A stretch of 64,000 bases of DNA from the NCBI RefSeq assembly GCF_019704555.1, contig NZ_AP024745.1, positions 9,950,001 to 10,014,000 of the forward strand, in the 5' to 3' direction. Origin of the DNA: Actinoplanes sp. L3-i22 (GTDB lineage Bacteria > Actinomycetota > Actinomycetes > Mycobacteriales > Micromonosporaceae). Numbering within the stretch: position 1 is the stretch's first letter; each line of letters begins with the position of its first letter. The notes below the pieces were generated by a model, which worked only from the letters and a program-made list of their open reading frames with translations, was not told where the DNA came from and did no database searches. Below are positions 8,356 to 17,127 of the stretch, piece by piece. The position numbers and the translations under genes are program-made.

Positions 8356-9855
8356 CTAACCGATACCGAACGGCTCGGGTTCGACTGCCGGGCACGTGGC
8401 GCCGGGGACCGGGAGCGTGAGGTCGATCAGGTAGCGCTCGACCGCCGTCTTGACGCAGGGGCTGTGCGAATACGCGACGTGCCCCCAGCCCTGATAGGTC
8501 AGCAGGCGCGCGGACGGCCCGAGCTGCGCGGCCACCTGCTGCGCCCAGGCGTGCCCGGTCGCCGGGTCGTGCAGCGCGTTGACCAGCAGCATCGGCATCT
8601 TCGCCGGGGCCAGCCGGCGCTGCGGCGTGGCCGGCGGGCTCGGCCAGCCGACGCAGCCCGCGGCCGCCGACAGGGCGATCGGCGAGGCGCGGACCTGCGG
8701 CGCGATCTTCGCGAGGGCATCAATTCTTTTTCGGTACGCGGTGAAATCGCCGACCGGAAGTGACCAGTCCCCGCAGAACACCGCCGGGAAGCTGTTCGGG
8801 GTGATGTCGATCGGCGGCACCGCGGCGCGCCCGGACGCCTTCCCCGGATAGGCGGCGTCCTCCAGGTAGTGGGCGAAGGAGAACCACTGCGGGTCGTAGA
8901 ACGCGCTGAACGCGGCCGAGATCAGCTCCCACTCACCGAGCTTGGCCGGCGGGTCGTACGGATCCTCGAGCGTCCCGGCCCGCGCCCGCACCATCAGGTT
9001 CGCCCAGAGCTGCGGGATGTTCCGGCCGCGCAGCACGCACCGGGCGTCCCGCGCGCACCAGGTCACGAACTCGTTGAAGGAGTCCTGCACGGACGCGGTC
9101 TCCTGGGTGAGGAACGTGTCCACGTCGACGCTGTGGTCCATCACGCTGTCCAGCACCACGGCCCGGGTGGTGCCCGGGTACGTGTCGCCGTAGAGCTCGC
9201 CGATCAGCGAGCCGTAGGACGCCCCGAAGATGCTGACCTTCGGCTCGCCGAGCGAGGTCCGCAGCGCCTCGACGTCCCGGACCACGCTGCCGGTGTCGGC
9301 GTGCCGGACGACCGGCCCGCTGCGTGCGGTGCAGTCGGCGGCCAGCCGGCGGTTGTAGTCGGCGAGGGCGGCGAACCCGGCCGCGCTGCCGACCAGCGGC
9401 GACGGTTTCGCGTCGACCAGGGTCTGCGAGCAGAGCACCGGCGCGCTGCGGCCCACCCCGCGCGGGTCGAGCCCGATGATGTCGAACCGTTTCCGCACCT
9501 CGGGGCTGAAGAAGTCGCCGTCCAGCGCCATGTTGACGGCCGAGCCGCCGGGGCCGCCGGGGTTGACGACCAGGACGCCGATCCGGCGGGCCGGGTCGGT
9601 CGCCTTCCGCCGGGCCATCTGCAGCTCGATCGACGACCCGTAGGGATCCTTCCAGTCGGCGGGCACCCGCATCTTCCCGCACTCGACCTGGGCGTCCTCG
9701 GGACAGACCGCCCAGGTCACCACGGGGGTGGCCAGCGCCGGCCGGGCGAACCCGGACAGGCCGGCAAGGGTGAGGATCGCGACCGTGGCCGGCCACCGCA
9801 AAGCTCGCAAAACCCGACTCTCCGCCCTGCGCGGCGGGTGTCGGCCGCGCGGCAC
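8356..9855 (-). CDS. Secreted alpha/beta hydrolase (tripeptidyl aminopeptidase type)
   Basis: A 499-residue serine hydrolase. The N-terminus is basic, then a hydrophobic segment (ATVAILTLAGLSGFA) acts as signal peptide. The oxyanion strand is VVNPGGPGGSA, the nucleophile elbow is GASYGS, the acid is in HDPATGHAW, and the His is in GWGHVAYSHSPC. This set resembles the Streptomyces SlpD/TAP family, which removes tripeptides or processes secreted proteins. The exact start is uncertain: GTG at 9855 gives a long basic leader and a later TTG is possible. Its start lies about 100 bases from the divergent sugar dehydrogenase gene. Confidence 0.85.
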   Translation of the reverse strand: MPRGRHPPRRAESRVLRALRWPATVAILTLAGLSGFARPALATPVVTWAVCPEDAQVECGKMRVPADWKDPYGSSIELQMARRKATDPARRIGVLVVNPGGPGGSAVNMALDGDFFSPEVRKRFDIIGLDPRGVGRSAPVLCSQTLVDAKPSPLVGSAAGFAALADYNRRLAADCTARSGPVVRHADTGSVVRDVEALRTSLGEPKVSIFGASYGSLIGELYGDTYPGTTRAVVLDSVMDHSVDVDTFLTQETASVQDSFNEFVTWCARDARCVLRGRNIPQLWANLMVRARAGTLEDPYDPPAKLGEWELISAAFSAFYDPQWFSFAHYLEDAAYPGKASGRAAVPPIDITPNSFPAVFCGDWSLPVGDFTAYRKRIDALAKIAPQVRASPIALSAAAGCVGWPSPPATPQRRLAPAKMPMLLVNALHDPATGHAWAQQVAAQLGPSARLLTYQGWGHVAYSHSPCVKTAVERYLIDLTLPVPGATCPAVEPEPFGIG

Positions 9856-9951
9856 TCATCTTGGGCCGCGGTTGCGCAACGATTCCGAAGAATGCCCGAT
9901 TGTGCATCATATGGGGCATTCCTGCGTCGATGGGCGTGGCATCGTTTAACG

Positions 9952-11049
9952 ATGCCGACCGTCACACGCCTGGCTCTCGCCGCCGCCGGCGCCGCGATGC
10001 TGACCGCCTGCTCCACCGACCAGCCCACCGCCGCCCCCACCGTCGATCCGGTGCCGTCGGCCGCGGCCGTCTCCACCGCGCCGAGCGCGGGCGCGGCGGC
10101 CCGGAAACCGGATCTGAGCGCCACCCCGGAGACGATCGCCACCGGCATCCAGGTGCCGTGGGGTCTGGCGTTCCTGCCGGACGGCAGCGCGCTGGTCGCC
10201 GAGCGGCAGACCGGCGACATCTACCAGGTCCGGCCGGGCGCCGAGAAGAAGAAGGTCTACACCGTCGCCGGGGTGCGGCCCGGCGGCGAGGGTGGCCTGC
10301 TCGGGCTCGCGGTCCGGGACGACTGGGTGTTCGCGTATTTCACCGGGGAGAACGACAACCGGATCGTCCGCTTCCGGCTGACCGGGAACGACGATCCTCA
10401 GGTGATCTTCAAGGGGCTGGACCGCGGCGGCCGGCACAACGGCGGGCGGCTCGCGATCGGGCCGGACGGGATGCTCTACGTCGGCACCGGGGACGCCGGC
10501 GACGAGTCGCAGTCGCAGAACCGCGACGATCCGAACGGCAAGATCCTCCGGCTGACCGCGGAGGGTAAGCCGGCGCCGGGGAACCCGTGGCCGGGCTCAC
10601 CGGTCTGGAGCCTGGGCCACCGCAACGTGCAGGGCCTGGCCTGGGACGCGCAGGGCCGGATGTACGGGATCGAGTTCGGCCAGGACACCTGGGACGAGGT
10701 GAACATCATCCAGCCGGGGAAGAACTACGGCTGGCCGGAGGTCGAGGGCAAGGCCGGTGACGCGCGGTTCACCGACCCGATCGTGCAGTGGCGCACCGAC
10801 GACGCGTCCCCGAGCGGGGCCGCCGTCTCCGGCGACACGCTCTACGTGGCAGGCCTCAAGGGCGAACGGTTGTGGACCGTCCCGCTGGGTGGCGGGACGG
10901 CCAAGGCGGAACTGAGCGGTAGGTACGGACGGCTGCGCACGGTCGCCGTGGCCGCCGATGGTTCGCTGTGGCTGACCACCTCGAACACCGACGGCCGCGG
11001 CGACCCGCGCGACGGCGATGACCGGATCCTTCGATTCCCGGCCCGATGA
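9952..11049 (+). CDS. PQQ-dependent sugar dehydrogenase-type lipoprotein
   Basis: A 365-residue lipoprotein with lipobox LTAC (Cys near residue 18), a Thr/Ala/Pro linker, then a six-bladed propeller of the soluble glucose/aldose dehydrogenase family (YliI-like). Signatures include VPWGLAFLPDGSALV, GRHNGGRLAIGPDGMLYVGTGD, the catalytic His in RHN, and NIIQPGKNYGWP. The family oxidises aldose sugars with PQQ at the outer membrane face or cell surface. No PQQ synthesis genes are in the window. ATG at 9952 is chosen because it gives a canonical lipoprotein signal. Its 3' end almost touches the next convergent gene. Confidence 0.85.
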   Translation: MPTVTRLALAAAGAAMLTACSTDQPTAAPTVDPVPSAAAVSTAPSAGAAARKPDLSATPETIATGIQVPWGLAFLPDGSALVAERQTGDIYQVRPGAEKKKVYTVAGVRPGGEGGLLGLAVRDDWVFAYFTGENDNRIVRFRLTGNDDPQVIFKGLDRGGRHNGGRLAIGPDGMLYVGTGDAGDESQSQNRDDPNGKILRLTAEGKPAPGNPWPGSPVWSLGHRNVQGLAWDAQGRMYGIEFGQDTWDEVNIIQPGKNYGWPEVEGKAGDARFTDPIVQWRTDDASPSGAAVSGDTLYVAGLKGERLWTVPLGGGTAKAELSGRYGRLRTVAVAADGSLWLTTSNTDGRGDPRDGDDRILRFPAR

Positions 11050-11053
11050 CGCC

Positions 11054-11308
11054 TCAGCGATTGCTGTTCGGCGGGATCTGTGGGAGGGACGCGATGGCCT
11101 GCGCGTAAATCGCCATCTGTTTCGCGTTGGGGACCACGCCGTAGACCCGGAGCTGGTCCTGCAGGGCCTGCTTGACCTGGTCCTCGGCTTGACCCCGATG
11201 GGTCTGGGAGACACGGTTGACGACGTAGTCGACACGGAGCTGCACCTGCCAGCCAGCGGTGCGCTGGCCGCCCGAGGCGAGGCTGCTGATAGAGGCGAGG
11301 GGTTCCAT
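11054..11308 (-). CDS. Unrecognised small soluble protein, 84 residues
   Basis: The frame from ATG 11308 reads MEPLASISSLASGGQRTAGW and ends IPPNSNR. It has no cysteine and no membrane segment, and codon third positions are strongly G/C as in neighbouring genes, so it is probably coding. GATTAC lies at -12 to -7 relative to the ATG and could be a weak leaderless -10 box. A 12-bp palindrome sits 19 bases upstream of the ATG. A longer upstream extension would cover the symporter's partner gene and reads poorly. The function is unknown. Confidence 0.55.
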   Translation of the reverse strand: MEPLASISSLASGGQRTAGWQVQLRVDYVVNRVSQTHRGQAEDQVKQALQDQLRVYGVVPNAKQMAIYAQAIASLPQIPPNSNR

Positions 11309-11326
11309 GCCCGGGTAATCGGACGC

Positions 11327-11338
11327 ACAGGTACCTGT
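11327..11338. promoter_or_regulatory. 12-bp perfect palindrome, candidate operator
   Basis: ACAGGTACCTGT is its own reverse complement. It lies just upstream of the 84-residue gene, in the -35 region of its presumed promoter, so it may bind a dimeric regulator. The partner protein is unknown. Confidence 0.4.
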
Positions 11339-11397
11339 CTTGAAGATATGAGGACCCTGTGCAACGAGACCGCACCCGGGGCACACCCCGTCGCATA

Positions 11398-11640
11398 TCA
11401 GGGCTGCGAAACGTCCTCCTCGTCCACCGTTTCCACCGGCTTGGGCGGATTGAGCCGCAGCCAGAGCAGCATGAACAGGCCGAGCGCGAGCATCGCCAGC
11501 CCCATCCACAGGTTGATCCGGACCCCCTGGGCCTTGTCGATCTCGGCGGGGGTGTCGAAGACGCCGATCAGGGTGACGATCACGCCGTACAGGGTGAACA
11601 TCCCGCCGATGATCGCGCGCAGATCAAAGAGTCGATTCAT
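11398..11640 (-). CDS. Small two-helix membrane protein beside symporter
   Basis: An 80-residue protein, MNRLFDLRAIIGGMFTLYG onward, with two membrane helices (about residues 8-27 and 42-62) and an acidic cytoplasmic tail. It starts seven bases after the symporter stop codon and so is co-transcribed. Small hydrophobic partners of this kind accompany SSS transporters in actinobacteria, where they may act as assembly or stability subunits. Direct evidence of a role is lacking. Confidence 0.7.
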   Translation of the reverse strand: MNRLFDLRAIIGGMFTLYGVIVTLIGVFDTPAEIDKAQGVRINLWMGLAMLALGLFMLLWLRLNPPKPVETVDEEDVSQP

Positions 11641-11647
11641 AGCAACC

Positions 11648-13303
11648 TCACCAGAACGGGATGTACAGAACGATGGCCAGGCCCACGGCGATGCCACCGA
11701 GCAGCACCGGGTTACGCCACCAGACCTTGTCGCCGGCGACGATCGTCTCGGCCGAGGTGCTCGAGCCGGCCAGGCCGTAGACCAGGCCGCGCAGCTCCTC
11801 GTCCGGCTTGCTCGGGGTGAACAGGGTGACGATGAACGCCACCACGACCGCGGTGACGAACGCGGCGCCGGCCCCCCAGAAGCTCTCCTCCAGGTCGGAG
11901 TTGAACGCGAAGACGTCGCCGAGGTATCCGAGGTAGAGCGTCAAGGAGGCGAGGAACCCGAGCAACAGGGACCAGAAGCCGGCCCAGGGAGACATCCGCT
12001 TCCAGAACATGCCGACGATGAACGTCGCGAACAGTGGCGCGTTGAACAGCGAGAACAGCGCCTGGATGTAGTTCATGATGTTGTTGAAGTCGGCCGCGAT
12101 GAACGCGGTGCCGATCCCGATCACGACGCCGACGATCGTGGCGATCCGGCCGACCCGCAGGTAGTAGCCGTCGGGGCGGTCCTTGCGGATGTAGGACTGC
12201 CAGATGTCGTACGTGAAGACGGTGTTGAATCCGCTCACGTTGGCCGCCATCCCGGCCATGAACGACGCCACCAGACCGGTCACCGCCACCCCGAGCACGC
12301 CGTTGGGCAGCAGGTCGCGCATCAGCAGCGGGATCGCGTAGTCGTACTTCAACGCCCCCTCGTCCGCGCCCAGGCCCTGCACGGTGACCAGGGCGATCAG
12401 GCCGGGGATCACGGTGACCACGGGAATCAGCAGCTTGGGGAACGCGCCGATGATCGGGGTGCGCCGGGCGGCGTTCATGTCCTTGGCGCTGAGCGCCCGC
12501 TGCACCTCGGCGAAGTTCGTGGTCCAGTACCCGAACGAGAGCACGAAGCCGAGCCCGAAGATGATCCCGATCCAGCTGGCGCCGAGCGGGTTGTCGGTGC
12601 TCGCGGTGTTGCTGAAGGTGTGCAGCGCGGCGTCACCGAGCTTGCTGGACTGCACCTTCTCCACCAGGCCGTGCCAGCCGCCGACCTTGACCAGGCCGAT
12701 GATCGTGATCGGGATCAGCCCGGCCAGGATCACGAAGAACTGCAGCACCTCGTTGTAGATCGCCGAGGACAGGCCGCCGAGCGTGATGTAGGACAACACG
12801 ATCGCCGCGCCGATCACGATGGACAGCCAGAGCGGCCAGCCGAGCAGCGCCTGCAGGATGAGCGCGAGGGCGTAGAGGTTGACGCCGGCGATCAGCACCT
12901 GGGCCACCGCGAAGCTGATCGCGTTGAACAGGTGGGTGGGCCGGTTGAACCGCCGCCGCAGGAACTCGGGGACGCTGCGGACCTTGGATCCGTAGTAGAA
13001 CGGCATCATCACGATGCCGAGGAAGACCATCGCCGGGACCGCGCCGACCCAGTAGTAGTGCAGGGTCATCATGCCGTACTGCGCGCCGTTGGCGGCCATG
13101 CCGATGATCTCGAGGGCGCCGAGGTTGGCCGACACGAAGGCCAGGCCGGTCACCCAGGCCGGCATCGACCGGCCGGAGAGGAAGAAGTCGGAGCTGTTCC
13201 TGATGGCCTGCCGGGCCATGAAGCCGACTCCGAGAACAGTGATGAAATAGATCGCGAGGATCAGATAATCGACGAAGTGCACGTCGAGCCGGAGACCACT
13301 CAC
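11648..13303 (-). CDS. Sodium:solute symporter (SSS family)
   Basis: A 551-residue transporter with about 13-14 membrane helices, of the SLC5-like group. It couples sodium entry to uptake of a small solute. Family features include SDFFLSGRSMPAWVTGLAF near residue 38 and the sugar-transporter-like block SYITLGGLSSAIYNEVLQFF near 170. The SGLT-like character suggests a sugar or polyol substrate, but this is inference. Translation starts at GTG with GGGAGG before it. The downstream small membrane gene completes the operon. Confidence 0.88.
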   Translation of the reverse strand: MSGLRLDVHFVDYLILAIYFITVLGVGFMARQAIRNSSDFFLSGRSMPAWVTGLAFVSANLGALEIIGMAANGAQYGMMTLHYYWVGAVPAMVFLGIVMMPFYYGSKVRSVPEFLRRRFNRPTHLFNAISFAVAQVLIAGVNLYALALILQALLGWPLWLSIVIGAAIVLSYITLGGLSSAIYNEVLQFFVILAGLIPITIIGLVKVGGWHGLVEKVQSSKLGDAALHTFSNTASTDNPLGASWIGIIFGLGFVLSFGYWTTNFAEVQRALSAKDMNAARRTPIIGAFPKLLIPVVTVIPGLIALVTVQGLGADEGALKYDYAIPLLMRDLLPNGVLGVAVTGLVASFMAGMAANVSGFNTVFTYDIWQSYIRKDRPDGYYLRVGRIATIVGVVIGIGTAFIAADFNNIMNYIQALFSLFNAPLFATFIVGMFWKRMSPWAGFWSLLLGFLASLTLYLGYLGDVFAFNSDLEESFWGAGAAFVTAVVVAFIVTLFTPSKPDEELRGLVYGLAGSSTSAETIVAGDKVWWRNPVLLGGIAVGLAIVLYIPFW

Positions 13304-13351
13304 GGGCCCACCTCCCAGGTTCGGCCCGCACCTACCCGGAATGCAGATGTT

Positions 13352-13996
13352 TCACACGCGTTGCGTGATCAACGCCTCCAGGCCGTCGAGAATGCGCTCC
13401 AATCCGAAGTGGAACGCCTGGTCGTGGCCACCGTGGACGGCGATGTCGGCGATCGCGGCGGAGATCGCCGGGAAGCGCGCGGCGTGCTCGGTGATCGCGG
13501 TGAGCAGGCCGCTCTCGGAGGGCTGGACGACCAGGGCGCGGACCTGACCGGCGATCACCGCGACGGCGTCCATCCGCTCGGCGCCGCTCAGCCCCTCGGG
13601 GAGAACCGCCAGGGCGGCCTCCATCCAGGTCAGCTCGTTCGGACCGATCGGGCGGTTGCCGGCGGAGGCCTCGATCGCCCACGGGTGAGCGACAAAAACG
13701 GAGATAAGCGATTCGCTCCAGCGAGTGAGCGCGGCGCGCCAGTCCCCGGCGGACATTTCGGGCGGCACACCCATCCCGCGCTCCAACATCACGGCCACCA
13801 GCTCCGATTTGCCGGGCAAATACCGATATAGCGCCATCTTGGTGAAGCCAACCTCGGCTGCCACCCGCTGCATCGAGACGGCGGCCAGCCCCTCGGCGTC
13901 GGCGATCACGATCGCCGCGTCCGCGATCGCATCCAAGCTCAGCGCCTTCTTCGGCCCCCGCCGGCCGCCCGCGCTCTCCTGCCACAGGAAATCCAT
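13352..13996 (-). CDS. TetR-family repressor
   Basis: A 214-residue regulator. The helix-turn-helix spans about residues 20-65, with LAAVSMQRVAAEVGFTKMAL and YRYLPGKSELVAVML marking the recognition helix and following helix. The C-terminal half is a ligand-binding TetR domain. ATG at 13996 is preferred because GGAGGG lies five bases before it; the GTG at 14008 overlaps that site. It is transcribed divergently from an FAD monooxygenase and shares an 83-bp spacer with matching repeats, so it very likely controls that gene and itself. Confidence 0.85.
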   Translation of the reverse strand: MDFLWQESAGGRRGPKKALSLDAIADAAIVIADAEGLAAVSMQRVAAEVGFTKMALYRYLPGKSELVAVMLERGMGVPPEMSAGDWRAALTRWSESLISVFVAHPWAIEASAGNRPIGPNELTWMEAALAVLPEGLSGAERMDAVAVIAGQVRALVVQPSESGLLTAITEHAARFPAISAAIADIAVHGGHDQAFHFGLERILDGLEALITQRV

Positions 13997-14009
13997 GTTG
14001 CCCTCCACT

Positions 14010-14061
14010 GAAACTGCGTCTACCGTACACAGAAATAACTGAGTCCGACGGACACAGTTTC
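14010..14061. promoter_or_regulatory. Divergent TetR/monooxygenase operator region
   Basis: GTCCGACGGAC (14043-14053) is a perfect 11-bp palindrome. A related 15-bp element occurs twice, at 14018-14032 and 14043-14057, matching in 11 of 15 positions and spaced 25 bp apart. Outer arms GAAACTG (14010-14016) and CAGTTTC (14055-14061) also pair. This is the expected place for TetR dimers to block both promoters. Confidence 0.5.
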
Positions 14062-14079
14062 CTGACCGGAGGAGCAGAC

Positions 14080-15246
14080 ATGGACGTCCTGATCTCGGGC
14101 GCGAGCATCGCCGGCCCCGCCCTCGCCTACTGGCTGGGCCGCTACGGCCACCGCCCGACGATCGTCGAGATCGCCCCGCACCTGCGGACCGGCGGCCAGG
14201 CCGTCGACTTCCGCGGCCCGCTGCACCTGGGCCTGCTGGCCAAGATGGGTGTGCTGGACGAGCTGCGGGCGGTGCAGACGAACGGCATCGCGTTCCGGTT
14301 CATCGACGAGCACGGCGCCAAGCTGATGGAGTGGCCGGCCGGGCTGACCGGCGGCGACCTCGAGGTGAAACGCGGCGACCTGGCCCGCGTCCTGTGCGAG
14401 GCGGGCCAGGGGACCGAGTTCCTCTTCGGCGACCGGATCGCCGCGCTGGACGAGACGCCCGACGGGGTGGACGTCACCTTCGCCTCCGGCAAGCAGCGCA
14501 CGTTCGACCTGGTCATCGGGGCCGACGGGGTGCACTCCGGGGTGCGGCGGCTGACCTTCGGCCCGGAGGAGCAGTTCGTCAAGCACCTCGGCTACTACGT
14601 CGCCACCTGGCCGATCGCCAACGAGTTCGGCTTCGACCAGACAGCGCTGATGCACAACGCGCCCGGCCTGATGATCAGTGCCGCCGCCGATCACCAGGAC
14701 CCGTCCCGGGCCGGGGTGTTCGCCGCGTTCTCCGCCCCCGAGGCGCTGCGCTACAACCGGCACGACCCCGACGAGCAGAAGGCGATCCTGCGCGACCGGT
14801 TCGGTGGCATGGGCTGGCTCGCGCCGCAGCTGCTGGCCGCGCTGGACCAGGTCGACGATCTCTACTTCGACCCGATCTGCCGGGTCGAGGCGCCGGAGTG
14901 GACCCGCGGCCGGGTCGCGCTGGTCGGCGACGCGGCCTGCGGCGCCACCATCGGCGGCCAGGGCACCGGCACCGCGATCGTCGCCGCCTACGTCCTGGCC
15001 GGCGAGCTGGCCGCGGCCGGCGGCGATCACCGGGTCGCGTTCCCGAGCTACGCGCGGCGGATCGCGAAGTTCGCCCGCGGCACCCAGAAGGGCGGGGACA
15101 CCACCGGCCGGTTCCTGGCGCCGCGCACCGACCGGGGCCTCCGGATCCGCAACTACTTGAACAGCAAGCAGTGGTTCCTGGACTTCACTTTCAAGATCGC
15201 CGGGGACCGCAGCACCAATCTCCGGCTTCCGGCCTACCCCCTTTGA
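14080..15246 (+). CDS. FAD-dependent aromatic monooxygenase-type oxidoreductase
   Basis: A 388-residue flavoprotein of the PHBH/TetX group A family. The FAD dinucleotide motif is [17 protein letters not shown] (near residue 7), the DG motif is [11 protein letters not shown] (near 147), and the GD motif is [19 protein letters not shown] (near 280). The family hydroxylates phenolic or polyketide substrates using NAD(P)H and oxygen. Control by the divergent TetR regulator suggests that the substrate or a related toxin is the inducer, possibly a drug-modifying role. GGAGGAG precedes the ATG. Confidence 0.88.
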   Translation: MDVLISGASIAGPALAYWLGRYGHRPTIVEIAPHLRTGGQAVDFRGPLHLGLLAKMGVLDELRAVQTNGIAFRFIDEHGAKLMEWPAGLTGGDLEVKRGDLARVLCEAGQGTEFLFGDRIAALDETPDGVDVTFASGKQRTFDLVIGADGVHSGVRRLTFGPEEQFVKHLGYYVATWPIANEFGFDQTALMHNAPGLMISAAADHQDPSRAGVFAAFSAPEALRYNRHDPDEQKAILRDRFGGMGWLAPQLLAALDQVDDLYFDPICRVEAPEWTRGRVALVGDAACGATIGGQGTGTAIVAAYVLAGELAAAGGDHRVAFPSYARRIAKFARGTQKGGDTTGRFLAPRTDRGLRIRNYLNSKQWFLDFTFKIAGDRSTNLRLPAYPL

Positions 15247-15388
15247 TTCGGTACGTCGTGAGCCGCCCGCCCGCGCCGCTCTCCGCGATCGGACCCCGGC
15301 GCCAGGTCCGAGGCGCGCGTCCCGCCCCCGGGCCGAAAGATCGCGCCGGGCGGTGCACAGAACGGGCCCGGCGCGCGTCTTAGCAGCC

Positions 15389-16417
15389 ATGGATCAGCGT
15401 GCACAGGATGACTCCGATGGTCTCGAACCGACGGGGGTCGGGACCGGACGGCACCGCTCGCGGGACGCCCTCACCGGCGAGACGGTTGTCATCCGTACGT
15501 CGCAAGCTCCCACCGGGATATTCGCGGCCCGGAAGCCGGGGCCGCCGCGGCAACCCACCGCCCGCCCGCCGGCACTTCCCGATCTTGCGGCGCAAGCCGC
15601 GAAAGCCGGCACCGAACCGATCACCGCCCTCGAAACGGAAGAGGAGGACAGCCCCAAACGGGGCGAACGGGTCGTCAAGCTGCGGCCCGAGCAGACCGGC
15701 GAGGGGTATCGCAGCGTCTACTCCGAGCTGACCCGGCCCACCCTGACCTCGCGGATCCGCGGCGGCGTCCGGGTCTCCGGGGAGCTGGCCATGACGCTGG
15801 GGCTGGTCGTGATGCTGTTCGCGGCCTACGAGATCTGGGGCAACGGCGCCGAGGTGCAGGCCCACCAGGACACCCTCTCCAGCGAGCTGGACCAGCAGTG
15901 GGACAACCCGGTGCTCGGCCCGACCGGCCCGAAGGGACCGGCCGCGCCCGGCGGCAGCCTGATCGGCCGGCTCTACATCCCGAAACTCGACAAGGAGTGG
16001 GTGGTCGTCGACGGCGTCCGGGACATCGACATCAAGTTCGGCCCCGGGCACTACCCGGGCACCGCGATGCCGGGTCAGATCGGGAACTTCTCGGTCGCCG
16101 GGCACCGCATCCCGAAGACGTTCTGGCGGATCGACGAGCTCGGGACCGGTGACGTGATCGGCGTCGAGACCCAGGATTTCTGGTACGTCTACCGGGTCTA
16201 CGGCGACGAGACCGTCAAGCCCAGCGCCGTCGAGGTCGTCGCCCCGGTCCCCGACCGGCCCGGCGTCAAGCCCACCAAGGCGCTGCTCACGCTGACCACG
16301 TGCACGCCCAAGGGCAGCCACGCCAAGCGCCTGATCCTGCACGCCGAACTCGCCGCGAAGACCCCCCGCGACGAGTCCCGGCCTGACGCGGGCCGGCCGG
16401 CGGCGCTGCGGTTCTAG
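15389..16417 (+). CDS. Class E sortase
   Basis: A 342-residue transpeptidase that links surface proteins to peptidoglycan. A long disordered cytoplasmic N-terminus (1-125) precedes one membrane helix (about 133-152, [15 protein letters not shown]) and an extracellular sortase barrel. The catalytic triad is visible as His in VAGHRIP (near 237), Cys in LTTCTPKG (near 304) and Arg in AKRLILHA (near 314). The LTTC context fits the actinobacterial class E group. No LPXTG- or LAXTG-tailed substrate is encoded alongside, so its targets are elsewhere. Confidence 0.88.
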   Translation: MDQRAQDDSDGLEPTGVGTGRHRSRDALTGETVVIRTSQAPTGIFAARKPGPPRQPTARPPALPDLAAQAAKAGTEPITALETEEEDSPKRGERVVKLRPEQTGEGYRSVYSELTRPTLTSRIRGGVRVSGELAMTLGLVVMLFAAYEIWGNGAEVQAHQDTLSSELDQQWDNPVLGPTGPKGPAAPGGSLIGRLYIPKLDKEWVVVDGVRDIDIKFGPGHYPGTAMPGQIGNFSVAGHRIPKTFWRIDELGTGDVIGVETQDFWYVYRVYGDETVKPSAVEVVAPVPDRPGVKPTKALLTLTTCTPKGSHAKRLILHAELAAKTPRDESRPDAGRPAALRF

Positions 16418-16481
16418 GCCGCGGGCCGATCCTCGGCGCCGCTGCCTTTCCGGGCGGCGTCGAGGGCCGGCGCCGCTGCCG

Positions 16482-16802
16482 CTACGCGGCGTCCGGGTGG
16501 GCGTCGGGTAGGGCGGCGACCACCCGGAGCAGGTCGGCGACCGAGATCGTGCGGTCCCCACCGGCGCCGGCCAGCCCGGCCAGCACCCAGTCGCGCATCA
16601 GCGCGGTCGGCTTCAGCCCGCGCTCTCCTGCCACCTGGCGGAGCTGCTGGTACGCCTCCACCGGGAGCCGGAACGAGCAGACCACCTTGGGCTCGGTGTC
16701 CGGGGCGGGCGGCAGCGCGGCCGGGCCGTCCCCAAAGTTGATCTCACCGTTGGCGACGGCGTCCGCGGCCGCGGCCAGATCCCTGTCGGCGAAGGTGTTC
16801 AT
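16482..16802 (-). CDS. Antitoxin-like partner of small toxin-like gene
   Basis: A 106-residue protein. The N-terminal half is acidic and probably disordered, and residues 40-80 (CSFRLPVEAYQQLRQVAGER) look like a ribbon-helix-helix type segment followed by GLKPTALMRDWV. Its ATG overlaps the stop codon of the upstream 91-residue gene (ATGA), a standard coupling for toxin-antitoxin pairs. DNA binding to the palindrome at 17082-17103 would fit autoregulation. The family assignment is by layout and fold guess. Confidence 0.6.
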   Translation of the reverse strand: MNTFADRDLAAAADAVANGEINFGDGPAALPPAPDTEPKVVCSFRLPVEAYQQLRQVAGERGLKPTALMRDWVLAGLAGAGGDRTISVADLLRVVAALPDAHPDAA

Positions 16803-17074
16803 GACTGTCCGCCCTCCCACTGCTCGAACTGACCGAGCTGCTTCTCGTCCATCTCGCGGGCTCCGATGATCATGTAATCGAAGTCCCCGACCTGGCGAAC
16901 GACCACGATCAGGGGCCGGCCGATGACGGTCCGGCCCCAGACGGTGATCACCGGCAGCCCGGCGGCCTCGGCCGGCACCGGGCGACGCCGCCTGGCACCG
17001 AGCACCTGGTTCACCTCCGCGGGAGAGATGCCCCGCAGCGCCTGAAGGGCCACCGCGAGCCACTCGTATCCCAC
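16799..17074 (-). CDS. Putative BrnT-like small toxin
   Basis: A 91-residue basic-then-acidic protein. The region ITVWGRTVIGRPLIVVVRQV followed by FDYMIIGAREM resembles the compact beta-sheet of BrnT/RelE-like ribonuclease toxins. Toxin-first order with an overlapping antitoxin is also the BrnTA order. Translation starts at GTG 17074, nine bases after TAATAC, so the transcript is nearly leaderless, and that -10 box is part of a 22-bp palindrome. Toxicity is inferred only. Confidence 0.55.
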   Translation of the reverse strand: MGYEWLAVALQALRGISPAEVNQVLGARRRRPVPAEAAGLPVITVWGRTVIGRPLIVVVRQVGDFDYMIIGAREMDEKQLGQFEQWEGGQS

Positions 17075-17081
17075 GACCCCA

Positions 17082-17103
17082 GCGTATTACGCGCGTAATA
17101 CGC
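17082..17103 (-). promoter_or_regulatory. 22-bp perfect palindrome overlapping promoter
   Basis: The half-site GCGTATTACGC is followed immediately by its exact reverse complement GCGTAATACGC. Read on the minus strand, TAATAC within the second half is the -10 box for the toxin-antitoxin pair. A repressor bound here would cover the core promoter directly. Confidence 0.75.
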
Positions 17104-17127
17104 CGGGGAAGCCTCCGGACGTGCCGC

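Noticed and set aside
8869..11049. A 726-codon plus-strand frame spanning the alpha/beta hydrolase and the sugar dehydrogenase
   Set aside because: Only the part from 9952 has protein-like content, with a lipobox. The first 1080 bases lie antisense to a well-supported hydrolase and are open because of high GC.
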